Position numbers and translations under genes: made by a program
NCBI RefSeq assembly: GCF_000688335.1
Contig: NZ_JHZX01000001.1
Coordinates: 3,162,001-3,226,000, forward strand
DNA: 64,000 bases
Source of the DNA: Sediminibacter sp. Hel_I_10
GTDB taxonomy: Bacteria > Bacteroidota > Bacteroidia > Flavobacteriales > Flavobacteriaceae
Reading direction: 5' to 3'
Notes under the pieces: generated by a model
Databases searched by the model: none
What the model was told of the DNA's origin: nothing
What the model saw: only the letters and a program-made list of their open reading frames with translations
Shown: one piece after another, positions 9,473 to 18,758 of the stretch
Numbering within the stretch: the first letter of the stretch is position 1
How the letters are laid out: every line of letters starts with the position of its first letter

Positions 9473-9500
9473 AAAAGGTCGAGATAGCTCGGCCTTTTTT
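9473..9500 (+). terminator. Rho-independent terminator inside the glucan locus
   Basis: The hairpin AAAGGTCGAG-ATAG-CTCGGCCTTT (one T:G wobble) is followed by a T run. It lies between the binding lipoprotein and the phosphorylase gene and would partly uncouple the surface module from the downstream module. Confidence 0.75.
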
Positions 9501-9558
9501 CAAAATTTTTTTTTGTAAAAAGACACAAGAAAGGTCAATTAATACAACAATTTAGACA

Positions 9559-12500
9559 ATGCAAAGTGAGAAGTCAATAGATTTAAAAAGCGTTACCATT
9601 GATAACGAATCCTTTTTCAAGATTACTAATAGCGATCAATTACGACCATTTTTTATGAGCATTGTGAGTGATGCCAATCATTGGTTATTTGTTGCAAGTA
9701 ATGGCGGTATCTCTGCCGGTCGAAAAAATAGCGAGTATGCCTTTTTTCCATATTATACAGATGATAAGATCACAGAATCTGTTGAAGTTACGGGTAGTAA
9801 ATCTGTATTCATCGTAGACACTGAAGACGGTAAGAAAACCTGGGAACCTTTTTCCATTCGCAATGCCGGCATTTTTAAGAAAACGCGAAATCTCTATAAA
9901 AATAACTTCGGAAATAAGGTCATTTTCGAGGAAGAAAATCATGATCTCAACCTCACCTTCAGATACCAATGGAGTTCAAGCAATACTTACGGTTTTGTAA
10001 AAACGGCCACATTGATCAATACCTCAAGCTCAGCGCAGCAGGTTTCTGTACTAGATGGCTTACAGAATATTTTGCCGTTTGGTGTTCCTTCAGAAACACA
10101 AATGCGGGTTAGTAATCTTGTAGATGCCTATAAACGTAGCGAACTAGTTAAAGACGCAGGTCTCGGCATTTTTGCATTGAGCGCCATTATAGTTGATAAG
10201 GCAGAGCCTAGTGAGGCGCTTAAAGCCAATATCGCATGGTCTTTAGGCTTAGAGAACGCTAAATATTTGGTCTCCTCAAAACAAATTTCCGAGTTTAGAA
10301 AAGGGCTTCCTATCACTCAAGAGCTGGATGTTAAAGCAGAAAAAGGTGCTTATTTTATTAATGCGGAAATGAGCTTACCAGCAAACTCTGAAAAGAAATG
10401 GATGATTATTGGTAATGTTAATCAAAATCATTCTGCAATCGTAGCGCTCGTAGACGAGATAAAAAACGATAAGCACCTCGGTTCGAAGGTTAAGGCGGAT
10501 ATTGAAAAAGGTACAGAAACCTTGATTAAATTAAATGCCGGTGCAGATGCAATGCAGCTTACGGCAGACCATCTTAGAGATACCAGACACTTCTCGAACA
10601 CTTTGTTCAATATCATGCGAGGTGGCATTTTTGATCATAATTATCAAATTGAAAGACAAGACTTCAGTACATACATCTCTAAAGCAAATACGAAGGTCTA
10701 TACTGAAGTAAAAGACATTTTAAATGCACTCCCAGAAACTTTTGACTTATCAAAGCTAAAAGACACAGCAGGCTCAAGTGAGGATTTAGATTTTAAACGA
10801 CTTTGTTTAGAATATATGCCATTAAAGTTTAGTCGTAGACATGGGGATCCTAGTAGACCTTGGAATAAGTTTTCTATAAACACTACAAATGAAGAGGATG
10901 GTTCAAAAATTCTAGATTACGAAGGGAATTGGAGGGACATTTTTCAAAACTGGGAGGCTCTAGCACATGCTTACCCAGAGTTTATTGAAAGTATGATCCA
11001 TAAATTTTTAAACGCGAGTACCTTTGATGGGTATAACCCTTATCGCGTCACAAAAGATGGTTTTGATTGGGAAACGATCGAGCCAGATGATCCTTGGTCT
11101 TACATAGGATATTGGGGTGATCATCAAATTATTTATTTGCTCAAATTTCTTGAGTTTATAGAACACCATAAGCCAGGTAAATTGAAGTCTTATTTTGATG
11201 CTTCTATCTTTGTCTATGCCAATGTGCCTTATAGAATTAAGGCTTATGATACTATCTTGAGCAATCCAAAAGACACGATTGATTTTGATATAGATATTCA
11301 AAAACAAATAGAGGCAGAGCGTCTTCAGCTTGGTGCAGATGGTACGCTTCTAAAAGCTCGTGATCATTCCATCTATAAAGTCAATTTTATTGAGAAGTTA
11401 TTAGCCACAGTATTGGCAAAGCTATCCAATTTTATTCCAGAAGGAGGGATTTGGTTAAATACCCAAAGGCCAGAATGGAACGACGCCAATAACGCATTGG
11501 TTGGTAATGGTGTATCCATGGTGACCTTGTATTATTTAAGGCGCTTTCTCCATTATTTTCAAAGTATTTTGTCTAATGCCGATGTGCAAAATGTTCATAT
11601 TTCCGAAGAATTATTGGAGTTTTTCAACGGGGTACATGATGCATTTAAGGAGCATGAGTCGTTATTAAGCGGTGCCTTCAATGACAAGCAGCGTAAAGCA
11701 GTTTTAGATCAATTGGGAACTAGTGCCAGTCACTACCGATTGGCGATTTATAAAAATGGGTTTTCCGGTAAAAAGCAAGCCCTAAAATTAGATGATCTTC
11801 AAGCTTTAATTACAATAAGCTTAAACTATTTGGACCATTCAATTGAAGCCAATCAAAGAAAAGATAAGTTATATCACGCTTACAATTTGATGACTGTAGC
11901 ATCAGACAACAGCGTTTCTATATCTTATTTAGAGGAAATGTTAGAGGGTCAGGTAGCGGTGTTGAGTTCCGGTTATTTAGATTCTAAAACAGCCTTAGAG
12001 GTGTTGAATGCCATGAAAAACTCTAGATTATTTCGTCCAGATCAATACAGTTATTTACTCTATCCAAATAAGGAACTCCCCGGGTTTATGGTAAAAAACA
12101 CCATTCCTAAAGAAGCGGTTTCCAAATCACAATTGATAAAACAACTTACAGATCATGGCAACACATCCATTGTAGAAAAGGATGTGCACGGTGATTATCA
12201 TTTCAATGGAAATTTCAACAACGCCGAGAGTCTGAAACAGGCATTAGCCAAATTGAAAACCTCTCAATTTTCCGATTTAGTTGAACAGGAAACCCCGCTG
12301 CTTCTTAGCACTTTTGAAAAGGTGTTTAATCACAAAGCGTTTACAGGCAGATCGGGCACATTTTATGGCTACGAAGGTCTGGGGTCTATTTACTGGCACA
12401 TGGTATCTAAGTTGCAATATGCAGTGCAAGAAGTGTGCTTAGGTGCTATTAAAGACAAAGAAAGTGATGAGGTAATTGGTAAATTGTTAGAGCATTATTA

Positions 12501-12993
12501 CGAAATAAATGAAGGGATTGGGGTACATAAGTCGCCAGAACTTTACGGGGCTTTCCCAACCGATCCTTATTCTCATACTCCCGCAGGAAAAGGTGCACAA
12601 CAACCTGGGATGACGGGGCAGGTTAAGGAAGACATCTTATCTCGAATTGGAGAGCTTGGCGTATTTGTTCAAAATGGTCAGATACGCTTCAATCCGTGTC
12701 TGTTGAGAACCGATGAATTTTTAAAAACACCTAAAGTATATCACTATACAGATGTTGTTCAAAGCGCTCGCCATATAGAGTTGGAAGCAAATATGTTGGC
12801 CTTTACCTATTGCCAAGTACCAGTTATATATGAATTGGGCAATACAACAGGAGTTGAGGTTACGTTTTCAAATTCAGAAACAACAGCCTTTGACACCCTA
12901 ACCTTAGACGAGGCCATAAGCGCTCATATTTTTAAAAGAAACAATAAAATTAAACAGGTCAAAGTATACGTAACGAAGCAGATTTGTAATTAA
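9559..12993 (+). CDS. Beta-1,3-glucan phosphorylase, GH149-type (GH94-like clan)
   Basis: At 1144 residues with no signal peptide, this is a cytoplasmic enzyme. Length and layout (N-terminal beta-sandwich, long central (alpha/alpha)6 barrel) match beta-1,3-glucan phosphorylases GH149/GH161 rather than the shorter GH94 enzymes. RPEWNDANNALVG around Asp642 corresponds to the WND motif carrying the general acid in GH94-clan phosphorylases. The conserved segments YIGYWGDHQ (515-523) and YGAFPTDPYSHTPAGKG (996-1012) are probably part of the substrate and phosphate sites. It would phosphorolyse imported beta-1,3-oligoglucosides to alpha-glucose 1-phosphate. It stands 55 bp before a GH17 gene and upstream of an MFS importer. 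GH149 is favoured over GH161 because I recall GH149 members in Bacteroidetes glucan loci. Confidence 0.75.
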   Translation: MQSEKSIDLKSVTIDNESFFKITNSDQLRPFFMSIVSDANHWLFVASNGGISAGRKNSEYAFFPYYTDDKITESVEVTGSKSVFIVDTEDGKKTWEPFSIRNAGIFKKTRNLYKNNFGNKVIFEEENHDLNLTFRYQWSSSNTYGFVKTATLINTSSSAQQVSVLDGLQNILPFGVPSETQMRVSNLVDAYKRSELVKDAGLGIFALSAIIVDKAEPSEALKANIAWSLGLENAKYLVSSKQISEFRKGLPITQELDVKAEKGAYFINAEMSLPANSEKKWMIIGNVNQNHSAIVALVDEIKNDKHLGSKVKADIEKGTETLIKLNAGADAMQLTADHLRDTRHFSNTLFNIMRGGIFDHNYQIERQDFSTYISKANTKVYTEVKDILNALPETFDLSKLKDTAGSSEDLDFKRLCLEYMPLKFSRRHGDPSRPWNKFSINTTNEEDGSKILDYEGNWRDIFQNWEALAHAYPEFIESMIHKFLNASTFDGYNPYRVTKDGFDWETIEPDDPWSYIGYWGDHQIIYLLKFLEFIEHHKPGKLKSYFDASIFVYANVPYRIKAYDTILSNPKDTIDFDIDIQKQIEAERLQLGADGTLLKARDHSIYKVNFIEKLLATVLAKLSNFIPEGGIWLNTQRPEWNDANNALVGNGVSMVTLYYLRRFLHYFQSILSNADVQNVHISEELLEFFNGVHDAFKEHESLLSGAFNDKQRKAVLDQLGTSASHYRLAIYKNGFSGKKQALKLDDLQALITISLNYLDHSIEANQRKDKLYHAYNLMTVASDNSVSISYLEEMLEGQVAVLSSGYLDSKTALEVLNAMKNSRLFRPDQYSYLLYPNKELPGFMVKNTIPKEAVSKSQLIKQLTDHGNTSIVEKDVHGDYHFNGNFNNAESLKQALAKLKTSQFSDLVEQETPLLLSTFEKVFNHKAFTGRSGTFYGYEGLGSIYWHMVSKLQYAVQEVCLGAIKDKESDEVIGKLLEHYYEINEGIGVHKSPELYGAFPTDPYSHTPAGKGAQQPGMTGQVKEDILSRIGELGVFVQNGQIRFNPCLLRTDEFLKTPKVYHYTDVVQSARHIELEANMLAFTYCQVPVIYELGNTTGVEVTFSNSETTAFDTLTLDEAISAHIFKRNNKIKQVKVYVTKQICN

Positions 12994-13048
12994 AATCAAA
13001 TTGAGTCTTTTACGCCGTACTCTATTTCAGTCCATAAACCAATCAAAA

Positions 13049-14347
13049 ATGAAGTATTTAAAATCATCACTTATTGTGCTTTTGGCGATGCTCTTTTGTG
13101 CGGCATGTAAAGAAGAAGCCAAGGACAAAAACCAGCCAGAAATCGTGAAAAAACCATCAACTATAACCGCAAAGGATATCTTGGGTAATCCAAACTATCA
13201 TGCCATTTCATTTGGCGCTTACAGAGAGAAAACCTTAGATGTTGAGCCTACATTAGAAGAACTCAAAGACGATATGAAATTACTATCTGCTATGGGGATT
13301 AAGGTCATACGTAATTATAAAGTGCATTTACCAGAGGCTACAAACATCTTAAAAGCGATAACCGCATTAAAAAAGGAAGATCCTTCTTTTGAAATGTATG
13401 TGATGTTGGGAGCATGGATCGATTGTAAAAATGCGTGGACAGACAAAGCTCCAGATCATAATGTAGAGAGTGAGGCCAATAAGCCTCAAATAGAAAAGGC
13501 CGTAGCACTAGCCAACCAATATCCAGATATTGTTAAGGTTATAGCCGTAGGTAATGAGGCTATGGTGAAATGGGCAGAAACCTATTATGTGCAACCAAGT
13601 GTTATTTTAAAATGGGTCAACCATCTGCAGGCTCTCAAAAAGGACGATAAACTTCCCAGGGATTTATGGATTACAAGTTCAGATAACTTTGCCTCATGGG
13701 GTGGCGGAGATCCCTTGTATCATACTGAAGATTTAACAAAGCTCATTCATGCGGTCGATTTCATTTCGATGCACACCTATCCTATGCATGATACGCACTA
13801 TAATCCTGCATTTTGGGGTGTTCCTAAATATGAAAAAAACCTATCAGATAAGCAGAAGGTAAAAGCGGCGATGCTGCGCGCTAAAAATTACGCCATCTCA
13901 CAATATAATGGGGTTAAGAACTACATGGAAAGTCTTGGGGTGAATAAACCAATTCATATAGGAGAAACGGGTTGGGCTTCACATTCTAACGGATTTTATG
14001 GTCCTAATGGTTCTAAGGCCTGTGACGAATATAAAGAGGCCTTGTACTATCAACATATGCGAGAATGGACCGATAGCGCAGGTATCTCTTGTTTTTATTT
14101 TGAAGCCTTTAATGAGCAATGGAAAGATGCGGCAAACCCTGGAGGCTCAGAAAATCATTTTGGACTCTTTAAAATCAACGGCGAAGCAAAATATGTGCTT
14201 TGGGATTTGGTAGATAAAGGCAGATTTGAGGGGTTAACCAGAAATGGAAACCCGATAGTCAAGTCATACAACGGTAATGAAGAACAGCTCATGCAGGATG
14301 TTTTGGTTCCGCCTACAGTTCAAGAAATAGCATCGCGATCACATTAG
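13049..14347 (+). CDS. GH17 family beta-1,3-glucanase/glucosidase, lipoprotein
   Basis: The start is set at ATG 13049 (an in-frame TTG at 13001 lacks a signal), giving 432 residues with lipobox LFCAAC (Cys20). A GH17 TIM barrel occupies about residues 45-400: VGNEA supplies the acid/base Glu170 and IGETGWA the nucleophile Glu306. The sequence is that of a bacterial GH17 rather than a plant-type glucanase. The enzyme probably trims beta-1,3-oligoglucosides in the periplasm or at the membrane. It follows the phosphorylase by 55 bp and precedes the GH30 by 35 bp. A second, cytoplasmic GH17 lies at 17456. Exo versus endo mode cannot be read from sequence. Confidence 0.88.
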   Translation: MKYLKSSLIVLLAMLFCAACKEEAKDKNQPEIVKKPSTITAKDILGNPNYHAISFGAYREKTLDVEPTLEELKDDMKLLSAMGIKVIRNYKVHLPEATNILKAITALKKEDPSFEMYVMLGAWIDCKNAWTDKAPDHNVESEANKPQIEKAVALANQYPDIVKVIAVGNEAMVKWAETYYVQPSVILKWVNHLQALKKDDKLPRDLWITSSDNFASWGGGDPLYHTEDLTKLIHAVDFISMHTYPMHDTHYNPAFWGVPKYEKNLSDKQKVKAAMLRAKNYAISQYNGVKNYMESLGVNKPIHIGETGWASHSNGFYGPNGSKACDEYKEALYYQHMREWTDSAGISCFYFEAFNEQWKDAANPGGSENHFGLFKINGEAKYVLWDLVDKGRFEGLTRNGNPIVKSYNGNEEQLMQDVLVPPTVQEIASRSH

Positions 14348-14382
14348 ATATAGACGACCAATTCATAAAAAAGGAAAGAGAT

Positions 14383-15888
14383 ATGAGACTTACAAAACCG
14401 CTTATTGCCATTCTTGTCTTCATGGTTGTCACAAATTGTAAGGAGAACTCAAAAATAGGATCAACTCAAATGAAATTTGAAGTATTTGAAACTTCTGAAC
14501 GTGGAAATAAACTCGAGAAAGTAACACAGTTTTCTTCGGAAGGAGACTCCGTTTCCATTAAACTAAATCCAGATCAAAAATTCCAGACCATCACGGGGTT
14601 TGGCGGTTCATTTACGGAAGCCTCGGCCTCTTTGATCAATCAACTTTCAGAAGCGAAACGCAATGAGGTTTTAGAAGCCTATTTTGGCAAAGACGGTGCG
14701 CGATATTCTTTGACAAGAACCCATATGAATTCTTGTGATTTTTCGCTTTCTAATTACTCTTATGCTCCGGTAGAAGGCGATGTCAATCTCGAGCATTTTT
14801 CCATAGAGGAAGACCGAGATGATCTTATTCCGATGATTAAGGATGCCATGACCATTTCCGAAGATGGATTTAAGATCATAACCTCACCATGGACGGCTCC
14901 ACCGTGGATGAAAGATAACAACAGCTATGTTGGCGGAAAACTATTGCCTAAATATTATGACACTTGGGCGCTTTTCTTTTCAAAATATCTGGAAGCTTAT
15001 AAAGCTGAAGGTATTGAAATCTGGGGATTTACAGTTGAAAATGAGCCTTTAGGCAATTCCAATAATTGGGAAAGTATGCATTTTACGGCAGAAGAGATGA
15101 CCAATTTTGTGCAGCACCATTTAGGCCCCAAATTAGAAGAAAAAGGCCATGACGCCAAGATTCTAGGCTATGACCAAAATAGGGGAGATGAACTCAAGCA
15201 CTGGATTGATGTGATGTATGCCGATAAAGCATCTTCAAAATATTACGATGGTACGGCCGTGCACTGGTACGCGAGTACTTATGATTATTTTCCAGAATCT
15301 TTAAATTATGCTCATAACGCAGCGCCTGATAAATACCTTATTCAAACCGAAGCCTGCGTAGATTCTGAAATTCCAAAATGGAAAGATGATCAATGGTATT
15401 GGTCAAAAGAAGCCACAGATTGGGGATGGGACTGGGCTAGTGAGCAAGAAAAATATCTACATCCAAAATATGCACCGGTAAACCGATATGCAAGAGATAT
15501 CATTGGCTGCCTTAACAATTGGGTTGATGGTTGGGTAGATTGGAACATGGTGCTCAATAAGCAGGGTGGTCCCAATTGGTTTAAAAACTGGTGTGTAGCT
15601 CCGGTAATTGTAGATCCTGAAACCGATGAGGTGTATTATACGCCTATTTTTTACACCATGTCACATTTCAGTAGGTATATAAGACCAGGAGCAGTGAGAA
15701 TAGGATTAGAAAGCTCTGACGATCAACTCATGGCTACAGCAGCGAAAAATACAGATGGCTCTTATGTGGTTGTGGTATTCAATGAAACTGAAGCTCCCAA
15801 ACAACTCACAATATCATTAGAGGGACAGTCTGTACAATTACAAATAAGTCAAAAGGCAATTCAAACCATAGTCATTCCTAATAATTAG
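14383..15888 (+). CDS. GH30 beta-glucosidase/beta-1,6-glucanase, lipoprotein
   Basis: This 501-residue protein has lipobox MVVTNC (Cys19) and a strong AAGGAAAGAG ribosome-binding site. The N-terminal GFGGSFTEAS is the GH30 signature. TVENEP gives the acid/base Glu221 and LIQTEAC the nucleophile Glu323. A C-terminal beta-sandwich (about 425-501) completes the usual GH30 fold. Subfamily features point to GH30_1/30_3 glucosidases and beta-1,6-glucanases rather than xylanases. In laminarin loci such enzymes remove beta-1,6-linked glucose branches, so it probably debranches oligosaccharides before transport by the adjacent MFS protein. Confidence 0.88.
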   Translation: MRLTKPLIAILVFMVVTNCKENSKIGSTQMKFEVFETSERGNKLEKVTQFSSEGDSVSIKLNPDQKFQTITGFGGSFTEASASLINQLSEAKRNEVLEAYFGKDGARYSLTRTHMNSCDFSLSNYSYAPVEGDVNLEHFSIEEDRDDLIPMIKDAMTISEDGFKIITSPWTAPPWMKDNNSYVGGKLLPKYYDTWALFFSKYLEAYKAEGIEIWGFTVENEPLGNSNNWESMHFTAEEMTNFVQHHLGPKLEEKGHDAKILGYDQNRGDELKHWIDVMYADKASSKYYDGTAVHWYASTYDYFPESLNYAHNAAPDKYLIQTEACVDSEIPKWKDDQWYWSKEATDWGWDWASEQEKYLHPKYAPVNRYARDIIGCLNNWVDGWVDWNMVLNKQGGPNWFKNWCVAPVIVDPETDEVYYTPIFYTMSHFSRYIRPGAVRIGLESSDDQLMATAAKNTDGSYVVVVFNETEAPKQLTISLEGQSVQLQISQKAIQTIVIPNN

Positions 15889-15921
15889 AGGACAGTAGTC
15901 TTCCTTGCTAAATACATTAAA

Positions 15922-17430
15922 ATGAAAAAAGAAGTCACACCGCTAGAAGATAGAGTGCCCTTAGGCCAGAAACTTTCATTTGGTGCCGGGCATTTGGTAC
16001 TCAATTTACTGCCAGGATCCTTGGGCATATTTATGTTCTTTTTGCTAACTGCTTTTGGTATGGACCCCTTTTTGGCGGGGCTACTTGGCGGACTTCCAAG
16101 AATTTTTGATGCGATTACAGATCCAATTATGGGTTTTATATCAGACAATACGAAGTCGCGTTTTGGTAGAAGACGACCCTATATTTTTGTGGGTGCTATT
16201 TTAAGTGGTGTTTTATTTGCAGTATTATGGCAGTTAGATCCTGATAACTCTCAGCACTACAATTTTTGGTACTTTTTAATACTATCAATGGTGTTTTTAA
16301 TAGGAAATACCATGTTCGCGACGCCACTCATTGGATTAGGGTACGAAATGACCTCAGATTATAATGAGCGTACACGGCTAATGGCATTTTCTCAAGTGTT
16401 AGGACAAGTAGCCTGGATGATTGTCCCTTGGTTTTGGGTCATCATAGCATCACCTGATATTTTACCAATTTCTGCGGAAGAGACTGCAAGAATTGCTCAG
16501 TTAGGCCTTGGAGACGAAGAAACCGCAAAAATGACATTGCAGTCACTTCAAGCTAATGGTGTTCGAAAACTTTCGGTAATTGTTGGTGTGATCTGTATTG
16601 TGCTTGGTCTTTTGCCAGCGATTTTCTGTAGAGGTATAGATTCTGCTCGTATGGAAAACCGAAAGAAAATCACTTTTAAAACGCTTTGGTCAAATATCAA
16701 GGATTTGGGCGAAGGGATTAAACAGGTTTCTAAAAGCAAACCATTTATGAAATTGTGTGGCGCTACATTTTTAGTATTTAATGGATTTCAACTTGTAGCC
16801 TCATTTAGCTTCTTTATAATCGTCTTTTATATGTTTGATGGAGATTATGGAGCCGCTGGTAATTGGCCAGCTTGGTTCTCAACAGTAACAGCCTTGGTGA
16901 CCGCTTTTTTAGTGATCCCTATAATTTCTTGGATGTCTGATCTTTGGGGCAAAAGAACTGCTTTTATTGTGTCTACCTTTATTTCTATAATTGGTTACGT
17001 GCTAAAATGGTGGGGCTTTGATCCTGATAATCCTTGGTTAATCTTTATGCCAATCCCGTTTATGGCATTTGGTCTAGGAGGTCTGTTTACCTTAATGATG
17101 AGTATGACGGCAGATGTATGTGATTTGGATGAATTAGAAAATGGGATGCCTCGAAAAGAGGGCACCTTTGGTGCGATCTACTGGTGGATGGTCAAATTGG
17201 GACAGGCGCTCGCATTGGTTTTAGGAGGTTTGGTACTTAAATTGGTTGGTTTTAATCAAGACGCTGTCACACAAACAGCGGAAACAATGACTAATCTTAG
17301 AATCGCAGATATTATTATTCCAGCAGCTACAGCAGGTGTTGCTATTATAGTGATGTGGAGATATAGTCTAAATGAAGATCGCGCAAGAGAGATCAAGACC
17401 GAATTGGTAAAAAGACGCGGAAGACTATAA
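15922..17430 (+). CDS. MFS transporter, glycoside-pentoside-hexuronide (GPH) type
   Basis: This 502-residue inner-membrane protein has about twelve hydrophobic helices. The N-terminal GHLVLNLLPGSL and DAITDPIMGFISDNTKSRFGRRRPYIFVG form the typical GPH-type loop 2-3 motif (D-x-x-x-D/N-x-x-x-G-R-R-R-P). A larger cytoplasmic loop lies between the two halves (about 185-210). Members import glycosides with Na+ or H+. Between GH30 and a cytoplasmic GH17, and downstream of a cytoplasmic phosphorylase, the cargo is most probably glucose or short beta-1,3-gluco-oligosaccharides. Confidence 0.88.
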   Translation: MKKEVTPLEDRVPLGQKLSFGAGHLVLNLLPGSLGIFMFFLLTAFGMDPFLAGLLGGLPRIFDAITDPIMGFISDNTKSRFGRRRPYIFVGAILSGVLFAVLWQLDPDNSQHYNFWYFLILSMVFLIGNTMFATPLIGLGYEMTSDYNERTRLMAFSQVLGQVAWMIVPWFWVIIASPDILPISAEETARIAQLGLGDEETAKMTLQSLQANGVRKLSVIVGVICIVLGLLPAIFCRGIDSARMENRKKITFKTLWSNIKDLGEGIKQVSKSKPFMKLCGATFLVFNGFQLVASFSFFIIVFYMFDGDYGAAGNWPAWFSTVTALVTAFLVIPIISWMSDLWGKRTAFIVSTFISIIGYVLKWWGFDPDNPWLIFMPIPFMAFGLGGLFTLMMSMTADVCDLDELENGMPRKEGTFGAIYWWMVKLGQALALVLGGLVLKLVGFNQDAVTQTAETMTNLRIADIIIPAATAGVAIIVMWRYSLNEDRAREIKTELVKRRGRL

Positions 17431-17455
17431 TATTCAAATTTAAACCCATACAACA

Positions 17456-18364
17456 ATGTCATTTAGAAGAGCTAACGATTATGTTTTAGAGCATGTAGAT
17501 TATTCAGAACATGCAGGAATAGATACTAGTAATTATTCAGAAACTGAGCTTAAAGATCTTTGGCGGGCCACATTAAAAAACGGGATGCATGGTCTTTGCT
17601 TTAGTATGTATGAAGATGGCCAAACACCAGGAGATACTATTACAGAAGCTCAAGTAGAACGGCGCATTAAAATTATTAAGCCTTACACCAAATGGGTGAG
17701 ATCTTTTTCGTGTATAGAGGGTAATGAACACATTCCTAGAATTGCAAAACAACAAGGATTGAAGACTTTGGTTGGAGCTTGGCTTAGCGGTGATAAGGAC
17801 GATAATGAAAAAGAGATTGCGGGTTTAATAGAATTAGGTAAAGCCGGTGTCGTCGATATTGCAGCTGTAGGTAACGAAGTGCTTTATAGAAATGATTTAA
17901 CGCTTGAAGAATTATTAGAATACATCAAACGCGTAAAAGAAGCCCTTCCAAACGTGACCGTTGGGTATGTAGATGCGTATTATGAATTTACAGTGCATCC
18001 AGAGTTGGTAGATGCGAGTGATGTGGTTTTAGCCAACTGCTACCCCTACTGGGAAAGTTGCCATATCGATCATGCCCTTACTCATATGCAACACATGTAT
18101 GCGCAAGCCATAGATGCAGCCAAAGGAAAAAAGGTGATCATTACAGAAACAGGCTGGCCTAGTGAAGGCGGGAGTTTGGGTGGTGCAATGTCTTCTGGGG
18201 AAAATGCAATGCGTTATTTTATAAACACACAAAAGTGGTCCTCAAATGATCAGATCGATGTGTTCTATTTTTCATCTTTTGATGAATCTTGGAAAACCGG
18301 AGACGAAGGCGACGTCGGCGCATTTTGGGGACTTTGGGATAAACATGAAAAATTGAAGTTTTAA
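17456..18364 (+). CDS. GH17 family glycosidase, cytoplasmic
   Basis: This 302-residue protein has no signal peptide, unlike the lipoprotein GH17 at 13049. The TIM barrel covers the whole length: AAVGNEVLYRND contains acid/base Glu141 and IITETGWPSEGG the nucleophile Glu231. It probably hydrolyses or transglycosylates short beta-1,3-glucosides after import, working beside the phosphorylase. It lies 25 bp after the transporter gene and is the last gene of the operon. A single CCATACAA copy sits just before its start but lacks the 32-bp partner. Confidence 0.87.
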   Translation: MSFRRANDYVLEHVDYSEHAGIDTSNYSETELKDLWRATLKNGMHGLCFSMYEDGQTPGDTITEAQVERRIKIIKPYTKWVRSFSCIEGNEHIPRIAKQQGLKTLVGAWLSGDKDDNEKEIAGLIELGKAGVVDIAAVGNEVLYRNDLTLEELLEYIKRVKEALPNVTVGYVDAYYEFTVHPELVDASDVVLANCYPYWESCHIDHALTHMQHMYAQAIDAAKGKKVIITETGWPSEGGSLGGAMSSGENAMRYFINTQKWSSNDQIDVFYFSSFDESWKTGDEGDVGAFWGLWDKHEKLKF

Positions 18365-18477
18365 ACTCATTTTAACTTAGAAAACTCATGATTTTATGAA
18401 TCAAAAAAGAAATACTAAGATCATCACAAAATCTAAGATTTGCAGTTTTAAGTCTAAATCAAACGAAATTTTCAACT

Positions 18478-18493
18478 AAAACGTTTTCGTTTT
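18478..18493. promoter_or_regulatory. Palindromic LacI-type operator candidate
   Basis: AAAACGTTTTCGTTTT has perfect AAAACG/CGTTTT arms around TTTT and contains the perfect palindrome AAAACGTTTT with a central CG. Its 12-base core is identical to 1747-1758. Here it sits one base before the direct repeats, whereas in the first promoter it lies 22 bp after them. Confidence 0.55.
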
Positions 18494-18494
18494 A

Positions 18495-18534
18495 CTATAC
18501 AAACTACTAATTGACTACAACATTACCCATACAA
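18495..18534 (+). promoter_or_regulatory. Direct-repeat operator candidate, CTATACAA/CCATACAA
   Basis: CTATACAA (18495-18502) and CCATACAA (18527-18534) start exactly 32 bp apart. The second copy sits in CATTACCCATACAA, identical to 1711-1724. The spacer sequences are otherwise poorly conserved, which favours functional half-sites over recent duplication. Confidence 0.55.
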
Positions 18535-18664
18535 TATTGTATTAAACTGATGATGAGACTCTAATGGAAAAGCGTCTCGTGACCTTAAAAATAAGGGTCT
18601 GATCGTTATAAATTGATGATATCATCATTATTTGTGAGAATGTATGTATTTTGTAGCGGTATAT

Positions 18665-18699
18665 TTTGCGTATTTATCAAAAAATGAGTATTATATTTG
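18665..18699 (+). promoter_or_regulatory. Candidate Bacteroidetes-type core promoter
   Basis: TATATTTG (18692-18699) matches the -7 consensus TAnnTTTG exactly, with TTTG at 18665-18668 as a possible -33 element. The 23-bp spacing is longer than usual. It lies about 60 bp before the start codon at 18759. Confidence 0.4.
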
Positions 18700-18758
18700 T
18701 GAATATCGAAAAATTAAATATTTCAGATTCAATTATTAATAATTAAACTTTAACAAAC

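Larger units (their letters stand above)
18365..18758 (+). promoter_or_regulatory. Regulatory region upstream of the T9SS-secreted binding protein
   Basis: This 394-base region has no gene. It carries the AAAACGTTTTCGTTTT element (18478-18493), the 32-bp direct repeats (18495-18534), a third block shared with the 1682-2026 region (TGAGAATGTATGTATTTTGTAGCGGT, 18635-18660) and a likely core promoter (18665-18699). The shared elements mark the downstream gene as part of the same regulon. Confidence 0.65.

Noticed and set aside
13001-13048. TTG-started extension of the lipoprotein GH17
   Set aside because: Adds a leader before the lipoprotein signal; ATG 13049 is the natural start.
17446-17453. 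Single CCATACAA just before the GH17 start codon at 17456
   Set aside because: No partner copy 32 bp upstream or downstream; probably part of the leader and chance.
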